Below, piece by piece: positions 36,709 through 45,556 of a stretch of 64,000 nt of DNA; position 1 is the stretch's first letter; every line of letters starts with the position of its first letter. The stretch is from Caldilineaceae bacterium (GTDB lineage Bacteria; Chloroflexota; Anaerolineae; Caldilineales; Caldilineaceae): positions 124,001 through 188,000 of the forward strand of contig JADLDO010000036.1 in the NCBI GenBank assembly GCA_020846635.1, in the 5' to 3' direction. A program made the position numbers and the translations under genes. The notes below the pieces were generated by a model. The model had not been told where the DNA came from, made no database searches, and saw nothing but the letters and a program-made list of their open reading frames with translations.

Positions 36709-38076
36709 TCATCGGGATGCGTAAGTACCCGCAGCCGCTTCCACTCTACCCGCGGATCTCTCCCACAGCAGGAGCGTTTGATTCAACTCCTCCACACTCG
36801 TAAACCCGCGTACCGTTTCCAAGAAGGTTTTCAAATCCGGCATCAGTTCCCGCAAGCGCGCCAGATTTGGCCCGATCGGGCTGGTACTAGCCGGGCTGGT
36901 TCCATAGCTGCCATGAAAGGCAAAGTACGCCTGGTTGAGCACGCGCAAGGGATAGCCATTGGCGACAAAGTCCAGTCGTCGCTCCTCCATATAGGCTTCT
37001 GCACCCGCAACGTCGCCTTCTGCCAGCAGTCGATCCACTTCCAAACGCGTCTGGCGCATCTCGATCTGAAAATCGAAAGGCAGCGGCTCCGTCATGGCAG
37101 GGGGCGCAACCGGCTCTGGCTGCAGAGGGGGTACAAGTTCGGGATAATAGCGTGCCAGCGTTTGATCGCCCACCTCGTTACCTACGATCTCTGCCACGGT
37201 CTCATTCATCGTGGTTAAGTCTTGGCTAGTGAAATAATTCCAGCCCAACGGATAGAAGACCAAATAGTTGTGCGTCCACTCGTGCGCCACAGTGCTCAGC
37301 ACCCAGCGCAGGCTGGCGCGGTCAACAACCATTGTCGGAAATGCGCCGAGCCCACCAATATCGGTGATGTATCCAACAGCATTATATTGCTGCCGGATCT
37401 CTCCCTCCGTCTGCTCTATTTCGTCCAGGGTAATCGCAGCCTCCAACATCTGGCTGTAGATCGTCTCAATACGATCACGACGACTCACCACCAACTTCTT
37501 GGGCGGCTCCACAAACGTAAAGGAGACAGGAGGCCAAACCCGCTGCCCGATACCAACAAAACCATCCATTTCCAATTCGCTGTTCACCTGGCGCTCAATA
37601 ACCTGCTCAATCTGCGGGCGCACAGCCTCTTGTTGCGCCCGCACGTCCGCCAACTCCAGCAGTAACTCTGCATCACTCGGTACGCTCAGTTCGCCAGGCG
37701 CAATGCTTGCACGTCGCGCCAACTCCCTTTCAATCTCCCCCATGCGTGCAGCGCGAGCAAGATACTCTTGCACACCCATCGTCGCCACAGCCGGAGGCAG
37801 ATCACCCGCGGGTTGTGCGATCGCAGCATTGACTTTTTCCCAAATCGCCTGCGCCTCCCAGCCTACAATATCCCATTCATATCCTGCTATGGCGAGGCTA
37901 AAGCTCCGATAGCGCGCTAATCCAGCAGGAATGCTGCTGCCGCCCAGTAACAGCAGTGCAACGAGAAGCACAGCCCCACGACGAATCAGCCATCGTTTGG
38001 AACTCAGTCGCATCGTGCTTCGAGGGAATCCTATTTCGTCTACACCGATCTCGGAACTTATTTTCTCAATCTTCAT
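36709..38076 (-). CDS. Membrane-anchored gluzincin-type zinc metallopeptidase
   Basis: A 455-residue protein with one N-terminal membrane segment (about 33-52, GAVLLVALLLLGGSSIP) and an extracytoplasmic body. The zinc site is His265-Glu266-x-x-His269 in VAHEWTHN, and Glu292 in TTMNETVAEIVGNE is the likely third ligand, 23 residues on as in gluzincins. The N-terminal half is helical (QIEQVIERQVNSELE). I cannot name the peptidase family. Start 38076 lacks a ribosome site and 38013 (MRLSSKRW) is possible. It converges on the macroglobulin gene, a protease trap, so a protease/inhibitor relationship is conceivable (inference). Confidence 0.75.
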   Translation of the reverse strand: MKIEKISSEIGVDEIGFPRSTMRLSSKRWLIRRGAVLLVALLLLGGSSIPAGLARYRSFSLAIAGYEWDIVGWEAQAIWEKVNAAIAQPAGDLPPAVATMGVQEYLARAARMGEIERELARRASIAPGELSVPSDAELLLELADVRAQQEAVRPQIEQVIERQVNSELEMDGFVGIGQRVWPPVSFTFVEPPKKLVVSRRDRIETIYSQMLEAAITLDEIEQTEGEIRQQYNAVGYITDIGGLGAFPTMVVDRASLRWVLSTVAHEWTHNYLVFYPLGWNYFTSQDLTTMNETVAEIVGNEVGDQTLARYYPELVPPLQPEPVAPPAMTEPLPFDFQIEMRQTRLEVDRLLAEGDVAGAEAYMEERRLDFVANGYPLRVLNQAYFAFHGSYGTSPASTSPIGPNLARLRELMPDLKTFLETVRGFTSVEELNQTLLLWERSAGRVEAAAGTYASR

Positions 38077-38164
38077 GAAGTAAAATACAATCTAAACGCT
38101 TATCAGCCCCTACATCATCTGCTCTCAAAGAGGCAGCCAAACCTTCATCCGGCAAAGTCAGGAC

Positions 38165-39301
38165 ATGTGCGCGATGCTCACTCCATCTTCCACCCATTAC
38201 GCCTTGCTCCAGACAATGCCGAAGGCAGAATTGCATGTCCACCTAGAGGGAGCCATACAACCTGCCACCCTACTGGAACTTGCGACACGGCATAACCGTT
38301 GGGAAAAATTACCAGGACGCAACGAAGCCGCCTTACGCAACTGGTTTCGCTTTGTTGACTTCCCCCACTTTATCCAAATCTATACCGCCATCTCCGACCT
38401 CCTGCGTACACCAGACGACTTTGCTCTCATCACGGTCGCGTTTGCCGAAGAAATGGCGCGCCAGCACATACGCTATGCGGAAGTCACCTTTAGCCCCTAC
38501 ACACATATCCACCTACTCGACAAGGGCCTTACGATTGACGACCTCTTTGCAGGTCTTGATCAAGGTCGTGCCATCGCACGTCAACAATACGGTGTAGAAA
38601 TTGCCTGGGTATTTGATATCGTGCGTAACGTCAGCTTCCGCAGCCTCGGCAATGGCGTTTATGATCCGCGTCCTGGCGAAATCACGTTAGCATATGCCCT
38701 GGCCGGACGCGATCATGGCGTCATTGGCTTTGGTTTGGGTGGCAACGAAGTCGGTGCCCCCCCTTCGCCCTTTGCCCATGCCTTTGATCAGGCGCGCAAT
38801 GCTGGGCTTATCTCCCTCCCTCACGCCGGCGAAATGGCCGGGCCGGAAAGCGTTTGGGGAGCCATTCATGCCCTCGGAGCCCAACGCATCGGTCATGGAG
38901 TGCGTTCTATCGAAGACCCGCTCTTGCTCGCCTATCTACGCCAACACCAAATTCCGCTGGAAATCAACATCACCAGCAATATCTGCCTGCACGCCTACCA
39001 GCGTGTCGCCCATCATCCCTTTCCCCATCTCGACCGCATGGGCATCCTTGTCACAGTCAACAGCGACGATCCACCCTTGTTCAATACCGACCTGACCCAC
39101 GAATACACCCTCCTCATGGATGAATTCGGGTATTCATTGGCCGATGTGGCCCGCATCGCCCGCAACGCTTTTGTCGCTGCCGCAATGCCTGACTTGCTGC
39201 GTGCTAACCTCCTGGCTGAGTTCGATACTTGGGTCAAGGCAAACACCGCGCATGACGATGTCACCGCTGCACCGCATGCAGCAGCGCCCCAATCACCGTA
39301 G
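38165..39301 (+). CDS. add: Adenosine deaminase family protein
   Basis: A 378-residue TIM-barrel metal-dependent deaminase. Zinc ligands and catalytic residues are in PKAELHVHLEGAI, SLPHAGEM (His and Glu), QRIGHGVRS and VNSDDPPLFN. Adenosine is the default substrate, but aminodeoxyfutalosine and adenine deaminases share this pattern; the usual CPxSN segment reads NITSNICL here. Start at 38165, or 38174 three codons on. Its C-terminal tail (Ala/Pro/His-rich) overlaps by 41 bases the end of the convergent pantothenate kinase gene. With purA and guaB elsewhere in the window it fits purine salvage. Confidence 0.87.
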   Translation: MCAMLTPSSTHYALLQTMPKAELHVHLEGAIQPATLLELATRHNRWEKLPGRNEAALRNWFRFVDFPHFIQIYTAISDLLRTPDDFALITVAFAEEMARQHIRYAEVTFSPYTHIHLLDKGLTIDDLFAGLDQGRAIARQQYGVEIAWVFDIVRNVSFRSLGNGVYDPRPGEITLAYALAGRDHGVIGFGLGGNEVGAPPSPFAHAFDQARNAGLISLPHAGEMAGPESVWGAIHALGAQRIGHGVRSIEDPLLLAYLRQHQIPLEINITSNICLHAYQRVAHHPFPHLDRMGILVTVNSDDPPLFNTDLTHEYTLLMDEFGYSLADVARIARNAFVAAAMPDLLRANLLAEFDTWVKANTAHDDVTAAPHAAAPQSP

Positions 39302-40136
39302 CAGACCCGGCTTCTGCACAGACTTCCAGCGGCATCCCAAAAAATATCCCGACACGCGCCAGGATCCTACGCATGCTCTCCATATCCGTCATATGCCCGA
39401 TCACGACCGCACGCTCTAGGCGAGCAGCACGCGCCGCATTAATCGACAGCGTAGCGATCACCTGCCCCATCATGTTGACCAACGCCGCCGCCAAATCAAC
39501 CTGACTTGGGGGTTCCTCCAGGCGCGTAATGCGACCAAAGTTCACCGCGGTCGCGTCTGCCGGTAGGCTACCGATTGGTCCAGACACCAGATCGCGCAGT
39601 GCCAGATCCGCGCCATTGCTATCCCCTACCATCGCCAGGCGATCGATCTCCACCGGATCCATCGTCCCCAACAACAGCCGCCCTAGCCCTAGCATCGTGC
39701 CACCCCCGACCCCTGTGCCCGTTACATGCTGGATCTCTTTCCCGCGCGCCGCCACCATGGCCGTCCCAGACCCGGCACTTACAACCAGCATAGGCTCATC
39801 CGGCAATAGCCAATTTCCCGCAGCCAAAGCTTGCCCGCCGCGGCCAATCGCTACCAACTCTCCCACTTTGACAACGCCAACCCCGCCGATCTCTTCCGGC
39901 AATGTCTGGTGATGGCCGCCTGTGACGGCCATCACTTCAACGGAAGTCAGTTCAATGCCTCCGGCTGCCAAAATAGAGAGTACCGCCTCAGGCGTGGGCA
40001 TCCCCTGCCTGACTTGGCTCCAAACATGCAGCCTCCCCCCAATCACCGCCGCTGCATCCGTGTTGCTGGCGCCAAAATCAATCGCAACCACATTTTCACT
40101 GATTCCGCTTACATCCACTGAAGATGCGTCAAACAT
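39261..40136 (-). CDS. coaW: Type II pantothenate kinase-like protein
   Basis: A 291-residue ASKHA-fold kinase, the Staphylococcus/eukaryote (fumble) type that phosphorylates pantothenate in the first step of CoA synthesis. N-terminal VVAIDFGASNTDAAAV is the phosphate-1 loop, VVSAGSGTAMVAA and GTGVGGGTMLGLGRLLLG are the family core, and a C-terminal GSATVIGALL closes the nucleotide site. The catalytic Glu usually placed after the second strand appears in the SVEVMAVTGGH region but is less clear. Its 3' end overlaps adenosine deaminase on the opposite strand by 41 bases. Confidence 0.82.
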   Translation of the reverse strand: MFDASSVDVSGISENVVAIDFGASNTDAAAVIGGRLHVWSQVRQGMPTPEAVLSILAAGGIELTSVEVMAVTGGHHQTLPEEIGGVGVVKVGELVAIGRGGQALAAGNWLLPDEPMLVVSAGSGTAMVAARGKEIQHVTGTGVGGGTMLGLGRLLLGTMDPVEIDRLAMVGDSNGADLALRDLVSGPIGSLPADATAVNFGRITRLEEPPSQVDLAAALVNMMGQVIATLSINAARAARLERAVVIGHMTDMESMRRILARVGIFFGMPLEVCAEAGSATVIGALLHAVQR

Positions 40137-40233
40137 GCGAGCTTTCTTTCTGATGGTTGGCTTTGATGAAGATCAGCGACAAAGAGCGCCATTCTATCCT
40201 AACGACGCTTTGACGCACTTCCCCAGGTTGACT

Positions 40234-40629
40234 ATGATACACGAACTGAATCGATATTATATCGCTGCAAATCACTCATACAGCATCCAAGAAGATGCCA
40301 GGAGGTGCCGGTTGCAATACCTCTTTAACAGCAAAGGGGAGCATATCGCTAACTTCGTCAATGGGCGACTGCATGCACCCACAGGCAAGAATATCGGGCA
40401 CTATCTCGATAAAGAACAGATATTTATAGATATGGACGGGCGTTATTTAGGCGAAATTATCTACAACGACCGGCTGATGGCAAACGTCTCCTCTCCGCAC
40501 AAATCAAAAACCTTCAGTGATTATGGAACCCACTCAAGTGCAGGGAACCTCGGCAACCCAGGAACTCATAGCAGTATCGGCAAGGTTTCAGGCTATGATG
40601 ATATACCACCGTCCAGACTAAAGGCATAA
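40234..40629 (+). CDS. Small beta-repeat ('4-fold beta-flower'-like) protein
   Basis: A 131-residue soluble protein. The core has short repeated hairpins: LFNSKGEHIANFVNGRLH, APTGKNIGHYLDKEQIFID and MDGRYLGEIIYNDRLM, the pattern of small proteins seen next to various bacterial genes and described as beta-flower folds. The tail is Gly/Ser/His-rich with a repeated GTHSS motif. Its function is unknown. The frame is open from 39922 but overlaps coaW on the other strand; the ATG at 40234, with AGG before it, leaves room for a promoter. It ends 8 bases before the acyltransferase gene, implying co-transcription. Confidence 0.55.
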   Translation: MIHELNRYYIAANHSYSIQEDARRCRLQYLFNSKGEHIANFVNGRLHAPTGKNIGHYLDKEQIFIDMDGRYLGEIIYNDRLMANVSSPHKSKTFSDYGTHSSAGNLGNPGTHSSIGKVSGYDDIPPSRLKA

Positions 40630-40637
40630 GCCCATCC

Positions 40638-41492
40638 ATGAACACACTTCCCTCAACCATTGACTCGCTCGCCCAAGCAGATGGCAGCTATACCACACTC
40701 CCCACTACACCAAGTCTGATAGCCCGTCTATTTCCGTCGCTCTATTTTTATTCACATTTCGTGCATACCGTCTATAAATACGGAATGCTTGCCAAGAAGG
40801 GCCAGTATGACGACCTGAATTGGTATCGCAGCAGTCTCCTCGTCATGCGCGCACTCGAAAAGGCGGGTGCCAACATCCAGATTACGGGGCTGAATGTCCT
40901 CTCGCAAATCTCCGGCCCATGCGTCATCGTTGCCAACCACATGAGTACGCTCGAAACGATCATCCTGCCTGGAATTGTCCAGCCGCTCAAGGATGTCACC
41001 TTCGTCGTCAAGCGTGCGATTGTAGAGTATCCGGTCTTCAAACACATGATGCTCTCCCGCGATCCGATTGTGGTGGATCGTGTCAACCCGCGCGAAGACT
41101 TGATGCGCGTCCTGACAGATGGTGCGGCACAACTAGCGCGCGGACGCTCAATCATCGTCTTTCCCCAGACGACGCGCACCACCACCTTTGACCCGTCCCA
41201 CTTTAACACCATTGGCATCAAACTCGCCCGCGAAGCAGGCGTCCCTATTGTCCCCGTCGCCGTACGCAGCGATGCATGGGGAATCGGCAAGTGGATCAAG
41301 GAGTTCGGAAAAGTAGATGTCTCGCTCCCTGTTCGTTTTGCCTTTGGTCAGCCGCTCATGGTTGAAGGCCGCGGTACCAGCACCCATCAGGCTGTCATTC
41401 GCTTTATCTCAGAGCATCTACAGTCATGGGGCTGTACAGTGATAGCGCCCAATTCCGTTGAATCCAAAACCACGCAAAGCGCCACGCACTAG
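40638..41492 (+). CDS. PlsC-like glycerolipid acyltransferase with non-standard motifs
   Basis: A 284-residue membrane-associated acyltransferase of the lysophosphatidic-acid acyltransferase family. Motif I is NHMSTLE (His101-x4-Glu106, where the family usually has Asp), and motif III is FPQTTRTT (175-182) instead of F-P-E-G-T-R-S. KLAREAGVPIVPVAV is the expected motif IV. The His is kept, so transfer of an acyl chain remains possible, but substrate or specificity may differ from PlsC. An N-terminal hydrophobic segment at about 30-50 could associate with the membrane. The gene follows the small beta-repeat gene closely. Confidence 0.82.
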   Translation: MNTLPSTIDSLAQADGSYTTLPTTPSLIARLFPSLYFYSHFVHTVYKYGMLAKKGQYDDLNWYRSSLLVMRALEKAGANIQITGLNVLSQISGPCVIVANHMSTLETIILPGIVQPLKDVTFVVKRAIVEYPVFKHMMLSRDPIVVDRVNPREDLMRVLTDGAAQLARGRSIIVFPQTTRTTTFDPSHFNTIGIKLAREAGVPIVPVAVRSDAWGIGKWIKEFGKVDVSLPVRFAFGQPLMVEGRGTSTHQAVIRFISEHLQSWGCTVIAPNSVESKTTQSATH

Positions 41493-41591
41493 CTTATGAC
41501 AATCTGCAATTCGACACTGTATGAATTCCAGCCCTGACCCTACAGTTCTGATCTAGTGATGCCTATACGAAACTCAGTGTTCGAATGTCTA

Positions 41592-41610
41592 CACGAATGA
41601 GTGATTCGTG
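41592..41610. terminator. Possible weak terminator hairpin
   Basis: CACGAAT and ATTCGTG form a 7-bp stem around a 5-base loop in the 127-base space between two convergent genes, the acyltransferase and the transglutaminase-like gene. There is no T-tract, so the role is uncertain. Confidence 0.35.
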
Positions 41611-41619
41611 GACAAATGA

Positions 41620-43980
41620 CTAGCGATGAAAGCGTACCAGTGGCAGATAGCTGCGGAGCCGCCGCCAATGCTCTTCCAATGCCCGTTTGGCGCTGCTCCG
41701 CTCGTCAACCCGACCATAATGGACGCGATTGACCTCTACGCTGACGGCCTGTATCTCGCGTGCGGCAATGCGCCCGGCGTCAGGCGTTTTGCTGGGATGC
41801 TGGACTACATATCCCGCCAGCCCCTCGCCATACTCCAGGACAGTCTCACCCGCATCCATAGGCCGCCCCACGCGGCTTCCCCATTGCAGCACTGCATGCC
41901 ACGGGTCTTCACGTCGTCGCCGCCACCACTGCCAAGCCAACACCGCAGCCCAAATCAAGCCCAGAAGTAGAACCAGCCAGACCAGTTGCTGCCAATTCCA
42001 CTTGGGCTCCTGCCGTTCCGCCGCAGCGGCAGGAACGATCGGTGGAGGCGAGGTCGACCTGCTCGTTTGTGGCAGCGCGGTACGCACCAGCGACGCGCGC
42101 CCTGCCGTCGGCTCAAATGCGACCCAACCCGCTTCTGGAAAATAGACTTCGGGCCAGGAGTGGGCCTCACTTTCTGTAATCACCCAGACGCCATCAACGG
42201 GATTCCATTGTCCCACCGCAAAGCCCGTGGCAAACCGCGTGGGCAGCCCGGCAAGACGCGCCAGCACCACAAAGGCCGTCGCATAATAGTCACAATAGCC
42301 CCGCTGCAACTCGAACAGGAAGTAATCCGCTACATCAGCAATATCCTCAGGTGGCTCAGAAACCTCCAAATCATACGTATACTGGCGCAAATACTGCTCA
42401 ATCGCCAATGCCTTGTCATACGCCGTTTCTTGCCCCGTAACCAACTGCGCTGCCAATTCACGGGTGCGCTCTGTCACCGTCTCCGGCAGCGACAAGTGCA
42501 GCGCCATCGCCTCCGGCAGCGGGACCCCACTTTCAGTCGCCACTTCTCCAACGCCTACCCAGGAAGGCAGAGCGCGCAGCATGCTCTCATCCAGCGCAGG
42601 AACCAGTGATACCACCGTATAACTCGGCTCACGCGCATACAAGGTGACTTGATCATCGTCGCTACGCATCGCTAACCGCGTATCGGTTGAGACTTCGACT
42701 GGCTCCGGTGCCGCATAGAGTGTCGATGTCGAAACCTCCATGATGACACTCTGCACCACAGGCTTTCGCCCCCACGGACTCGCCCCATCCCAACGCCGGT
42801 TCGCCGGTACATCTTGCTGCGTCACGTCACTTGGATTGCGCCAGCCATGTCCATCATAGACGGTCAGCGTTCCACCGCGCATGTAATGACCAGGAGGTGC
42901 GACCATCTCATCAAAAGGCATTTGATAGGTGGCCGGGGCTTCATCGGTGCGTACACGCATGACGACGGTCGTACCCTGATTTGGCCCGCCCTGCAACAAA
43001 AATTCGTTGGGCATCCCGCTTCCACTGCCCCCACGCAGCCGCGAAACGCCGCGCAGTTCGGGGAAGAGCCGCTCTCCCGTCTCCTCCATCGCCCGGTGGA
43101 CAGGCGCAAGGATTTCGTAATAACGCATGACCAGCGGCTCAATATAGAGATTGGGCATGACGGCGGCGAGCGTCAAGACAATCGCCCCCGCGCTCACCAC
43201 TGCCAAGAAACGATCCGTCAAGAGCCCTGGAGAGTAATCCAAATCCAGTTGCTGCCAGCGGTTCATCAAGACACCCTGCTCCAGCAAGATGTGCAGCGCA
43301 AGCATCAACACCAGCCCCGTCAACAGCAGGTAGCGCCCCCCATTGCTGTAGAGCAAAATAGCACCCAAGAGCCACAGCGACGGTGCAGCAGCCGCAAAGC
43401 CCTGTCGTACCGCTCGTGCCAGCCAGCCTGTCAGCAACCCCAATATCCAGAAGATCGCACTGGCGAAAGCAGCAAAGACCAGGTTATCTTGTGCCGCTCC
43501 ACCCGACGCCACGCCTTGCTGCCAAAGTGCAAAGCGTATGAACGCCCGCATCCACGCGTCGCGGCTCGCAAAGAGCAGGTCGATCCACCCACCAGATTGT
43601 ATCGCCTGCCAGATGGCTCTCGGCCCCGGTATCCAGCCCAAGAGGAGTTGGCTCAGCGCCACCACACCGATCAAGAGGGCTCCGGCAACGGCAAGCCAGC
43701 CAAAGTGTCTGCGCTCCTGTCGCCGCCAACCCCATAACAGCCATACCGCGGCAACCGCCAGAGGACCAGCAACTTCCAGGGTCGATTGAAAGGTATCCAG
43801 ATCGAGCCGTCGGTGGGCGCGCAGTGCAGTTGCCGGCAGCAGCGGCAGCAGCATACAGGTCACCAGCACACCCCAGCCCCACACCGGGCGGCTCCATGCT
43901 TCAACCGCCATCAGGATGCGCCACAGCCACGGCAGCGGGGCTTCAGGCTCGACTGTCTGGTCGATGAATCGCTCCATCAT
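41620..43980 (-). CDS. Transglutaminase-like membrane protein (TgpA type)
   Basis: A 786-residue protein with several N-terminal membrane helices (about 40-250), an extracytoplasmic transglutaminase-core domain, a further helix near 690 (VWLVLLLGLIWAAVLAW) and a C-terminal cytoplasmic DUF4129-like tail. The Cys-His pair is Cys563 in QRGYCDYYATAF and His607 in SEAHSWPEVYFP. The usual Asp in the third position is replaced by Glu in AFEPTAG. Homologues occur beside DUF58 and MoxR ATPase genes. The DUF58 gene is directly upstream with a 4-base overlap (ATGA), but no MoxR gene is present here. The substrate is unknown. Confidence 0.85.
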   Translation of the reverse strand: MMERFIDQTVEPEAPLPWLWRILMAVEAWSRPVWGWGVLVTCMLLPLLPATALRAHRRLDLDTFQSTLEVAGPLAVAAVWLLWGWRRQERRHFGWLAVAGALLIGVVALSQLLLGWIPGPRAIWQAIQSGGWIDLLFASRDAWMRAFIRFALWQQGVASGGAAQDNLVFAAFASAIFWILGLLTGWLARAVRQGFAAAAPSLWLLGAILLYSNGGRYLLLTGLVLMLALHILLEQGVLMNRWQQLDLDYSPGLLTDRFLAVVSAGAIVLTLAAVMPNLYIEPLVMRYYEILAPVHRAMEETGERLFPELRGVSRLRGGSGSGMPNEFLLQGGPNQGTTVVMRVRTDEAPATYQMPFDEMVAPPGHYMRGGTLTVYDGHGWRNPSDVTQQDVPANRRWDGASPWGRKPVVQSVIMEVSTSTLYAAPEPVEVSTDTRLAMRSDDDQVTLYAREPSYTVVSLVPALDESMLRALPSWVGVGEVATESGVPLPEAMALHLSLPETVTERTRELAAQLVTGQETAYDKALAIEQYLRQYTYDLEVSEPPEDIADVADYFLFELQRGYCDYYATAFVVLARLAGLPTRFATGFAVGQWNPVDGVWVITESEAHSWPEVYFPEAGWVAFEPTAGRASLVRTALPQTSRSTSPPPIVPAAAAERQEPKWNWQQLVWLVLLLGLIWAAVLAWQWWRRRREDPWHAVLQWGSRVGRPMDAGETVLEYGEGLAGYVVQHPSKTPDAGRIAAREIQAVSVEVNRVHYGRVDERSSAKRALEEHWRRLRSYLPLVRFHR

Positions 43981-45503
43981 CCAACTTCCTCGTCAACCTC
44001 ATAGCTAACCACGCCCCCCGTGGGCGTCGTCCGCACTACCCGCCGGCGACGATGAAAGGTCAGCAGCGCCGGCAGCGGAGCGCCCGCAACCACAAGCGAA
44101 CAGGGGATATTCAGCCGCGCCAAAAGCGCTTGCACGCGTTCAGCCTCAGAAGGATTGGCATCAGCCTCCGCAATCAGCACCACGCTGCTGTCCACGCCGA
44201 CCCCTCGTAAATGTACCAACTCTGCAACCCAATCAATATCAGCCTCCGCGCCCACTCCTGGAGGGTTGATCGAGCCACCCGCACCTACCGGCGTAATCAC
44301 GGTCAATGTGCTGCGGCGACCCACGCGGTCACGGCTGCTTGCCAGCAACGCCGCCAGGCTTAGCTCACCGGCAGCCACAGGCGCAAGCGCAGTCAGAATC
44401 GGCCACAGATGCGCGCTGCCCACACCAGGAGCCACCTGCACCAGTCCACCATCTCCCCCACCACTTCCACCAAACGCCAGCAGCCCCACCGCGCGCTGAT
44501 CGCGCCCGCTCAGCAGATCCGCCGCCAGGCTTGCCGTGACGACGATGCTATGCTCCAGCGTACCCGTAGGCCCTTCTCCCCGTTGAACGTGCCGGTTCAA
44601 ATCCAAAACCAGCCAGATATTGCCGCTCGGCTCAATCTCCAGCTCCTTGACCATCATCCGCCCATGCCGCGCCGTACTCGCCCAATGCACATGGCGCAGG
44701 CTGTCTCCCGGTTGATATTCTGTGACAGTCGCCGCCGGGAGATTGCCAAGCAAGGGTCGCCGCTGCCGGTCAGCCCCTTGAGCATTGCCGCGCGGCAGTT
44801 GCAAATGGGGCAAATGGACAACCCGCGGATAGATCACAACGATCTCCTCATGGGGGTTTACCGCAGTCACCACGAAAAGCCCCAAAGGGTCTTGGAACCG
44901 TAACAAATGCGGCCCCAGCCGGAAGAGTCCGCGCCGCTTGCACAGCACTTCCGCTCGCCACCGCGCGAAACTCTGCCCTTCACAGGCAACTACCCTGCCC
45001 ACCCGATACTCCGGCACAGTCGATTCGTCAATAAACTCGGCCCACAGCAGCGGCAGCATACTATCGTTCTTTAGTTCAAACTCCTCTTGCAGCAGATCGC
45101 CCGCCACCAGGATTGCTCCGATGCGCCGGCGCGTCAGCATAACAGCGGGAGCTTGGCTCCGCACCCACAGATAGCTAACCACATAGAAACCAGCCAGCGC
45201 AACCAGAAAGACGACCCATACAATGTGGGGAGCGACCAACTGGTTGATCAACATAAGCGGTATCAGCCAAAGCGGCCAGCCAATCCGCAACTCGATACGC
45301 CGGTCGGCAGGCAGGTTGCGGTTCAGCCACCTTCCCACAAACGCTTTGAGCGGATTTCTGACCAAACTAGAAGAAGATGCGTTCGCCACGCTATGCGTTT
45401 GAGAACTATGCGTTTGAGAATCGTCTTGGGTAGTCAATGGGGTTTGCAATACCGTCTCAATTTGTCTCATCCACCAGCCTGTGCCACCATGTAGGGACAT
45501 CAC
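43977..45503 (-). CDS. DUF58 domain protein
   Basis: A 508-residue protein with two N-terminal membrane helices (about 75-110) and the DUF58 core, including RVGRVVACEGQSF, LPAATVTEYQPGDSLRHVHWASTARHGRMMVKELE (a von Willebrand-A-like region) and LVLDLNRH. These proteins work with MoxR ATPases and transglutaminase-like partners in envelope processes of unclear nature. The GTG/ATG at 45503-45500 or the ATG at 45470 (MRQIET, with GGTGG before it) could be the start. The N-terminus carries a tandem duplication. It is translationally coupled to the downstream transglutaminase-like gene. Confidence 0.85.
   Translation of the reverse strand: MMSLHGGTGWWMRQIETVLQTPLTTQDDSQTHSSQTHSVANASSSSLVRNPLKAFVGRWLNRNLPADRRIELRIGWPLWLIPLMLINQLVAPHIVWVVFLVALAGFYVVSYLWVRSQAPAVMLTRRRIGAILVAGDLLQEEFELKNDSMLPLLWAEFIDESTVPEYRVGRVVACEGQSFARWRAEVLCKRRGLFRLGPHLLRFQDPLGLFVVTAVNPHEEIVVIYPRVVHLPHLQLPRGNAQGADRQRRPLLGNLPAATVTEYQPGDSLRHVHWASTARHGRMMVKELEIEPSGNIWLVLDLNRHVQRGEGPTGTLEHSIVVTASLAADLLSGRDQRAVGLLAFGGSGGGDGGLVQVAPGVGSAHLWPILTALAPVAAGELSLAALLASSRDRVGRRSTLTVITPVGAGGSINPPGVGAEADIDWVAELVHLRGVGVDSSVVLIAEADANPSEAERVQALLARLNIPCSLVVAGAPLPALLTFHRRRRVVRTTPTGGVVSYEVDEEVG
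45391..45420. repeat. 15-bp tandem duplication inside the DUF58 gene
   Basis: CTATGCGTTTGAGAA occurs twice in direct, exact succession, adding Ser-Gln-Thr-His-Ser repeats to the N-terminal tail. As a multiple of three it keeps the frame. Confidence 0.9.
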
Positions 45504-45556
45504 CAGAGAGCTGATGTATTATCTTGCCACAGGCAATCATCCTACAAGCAATCATC

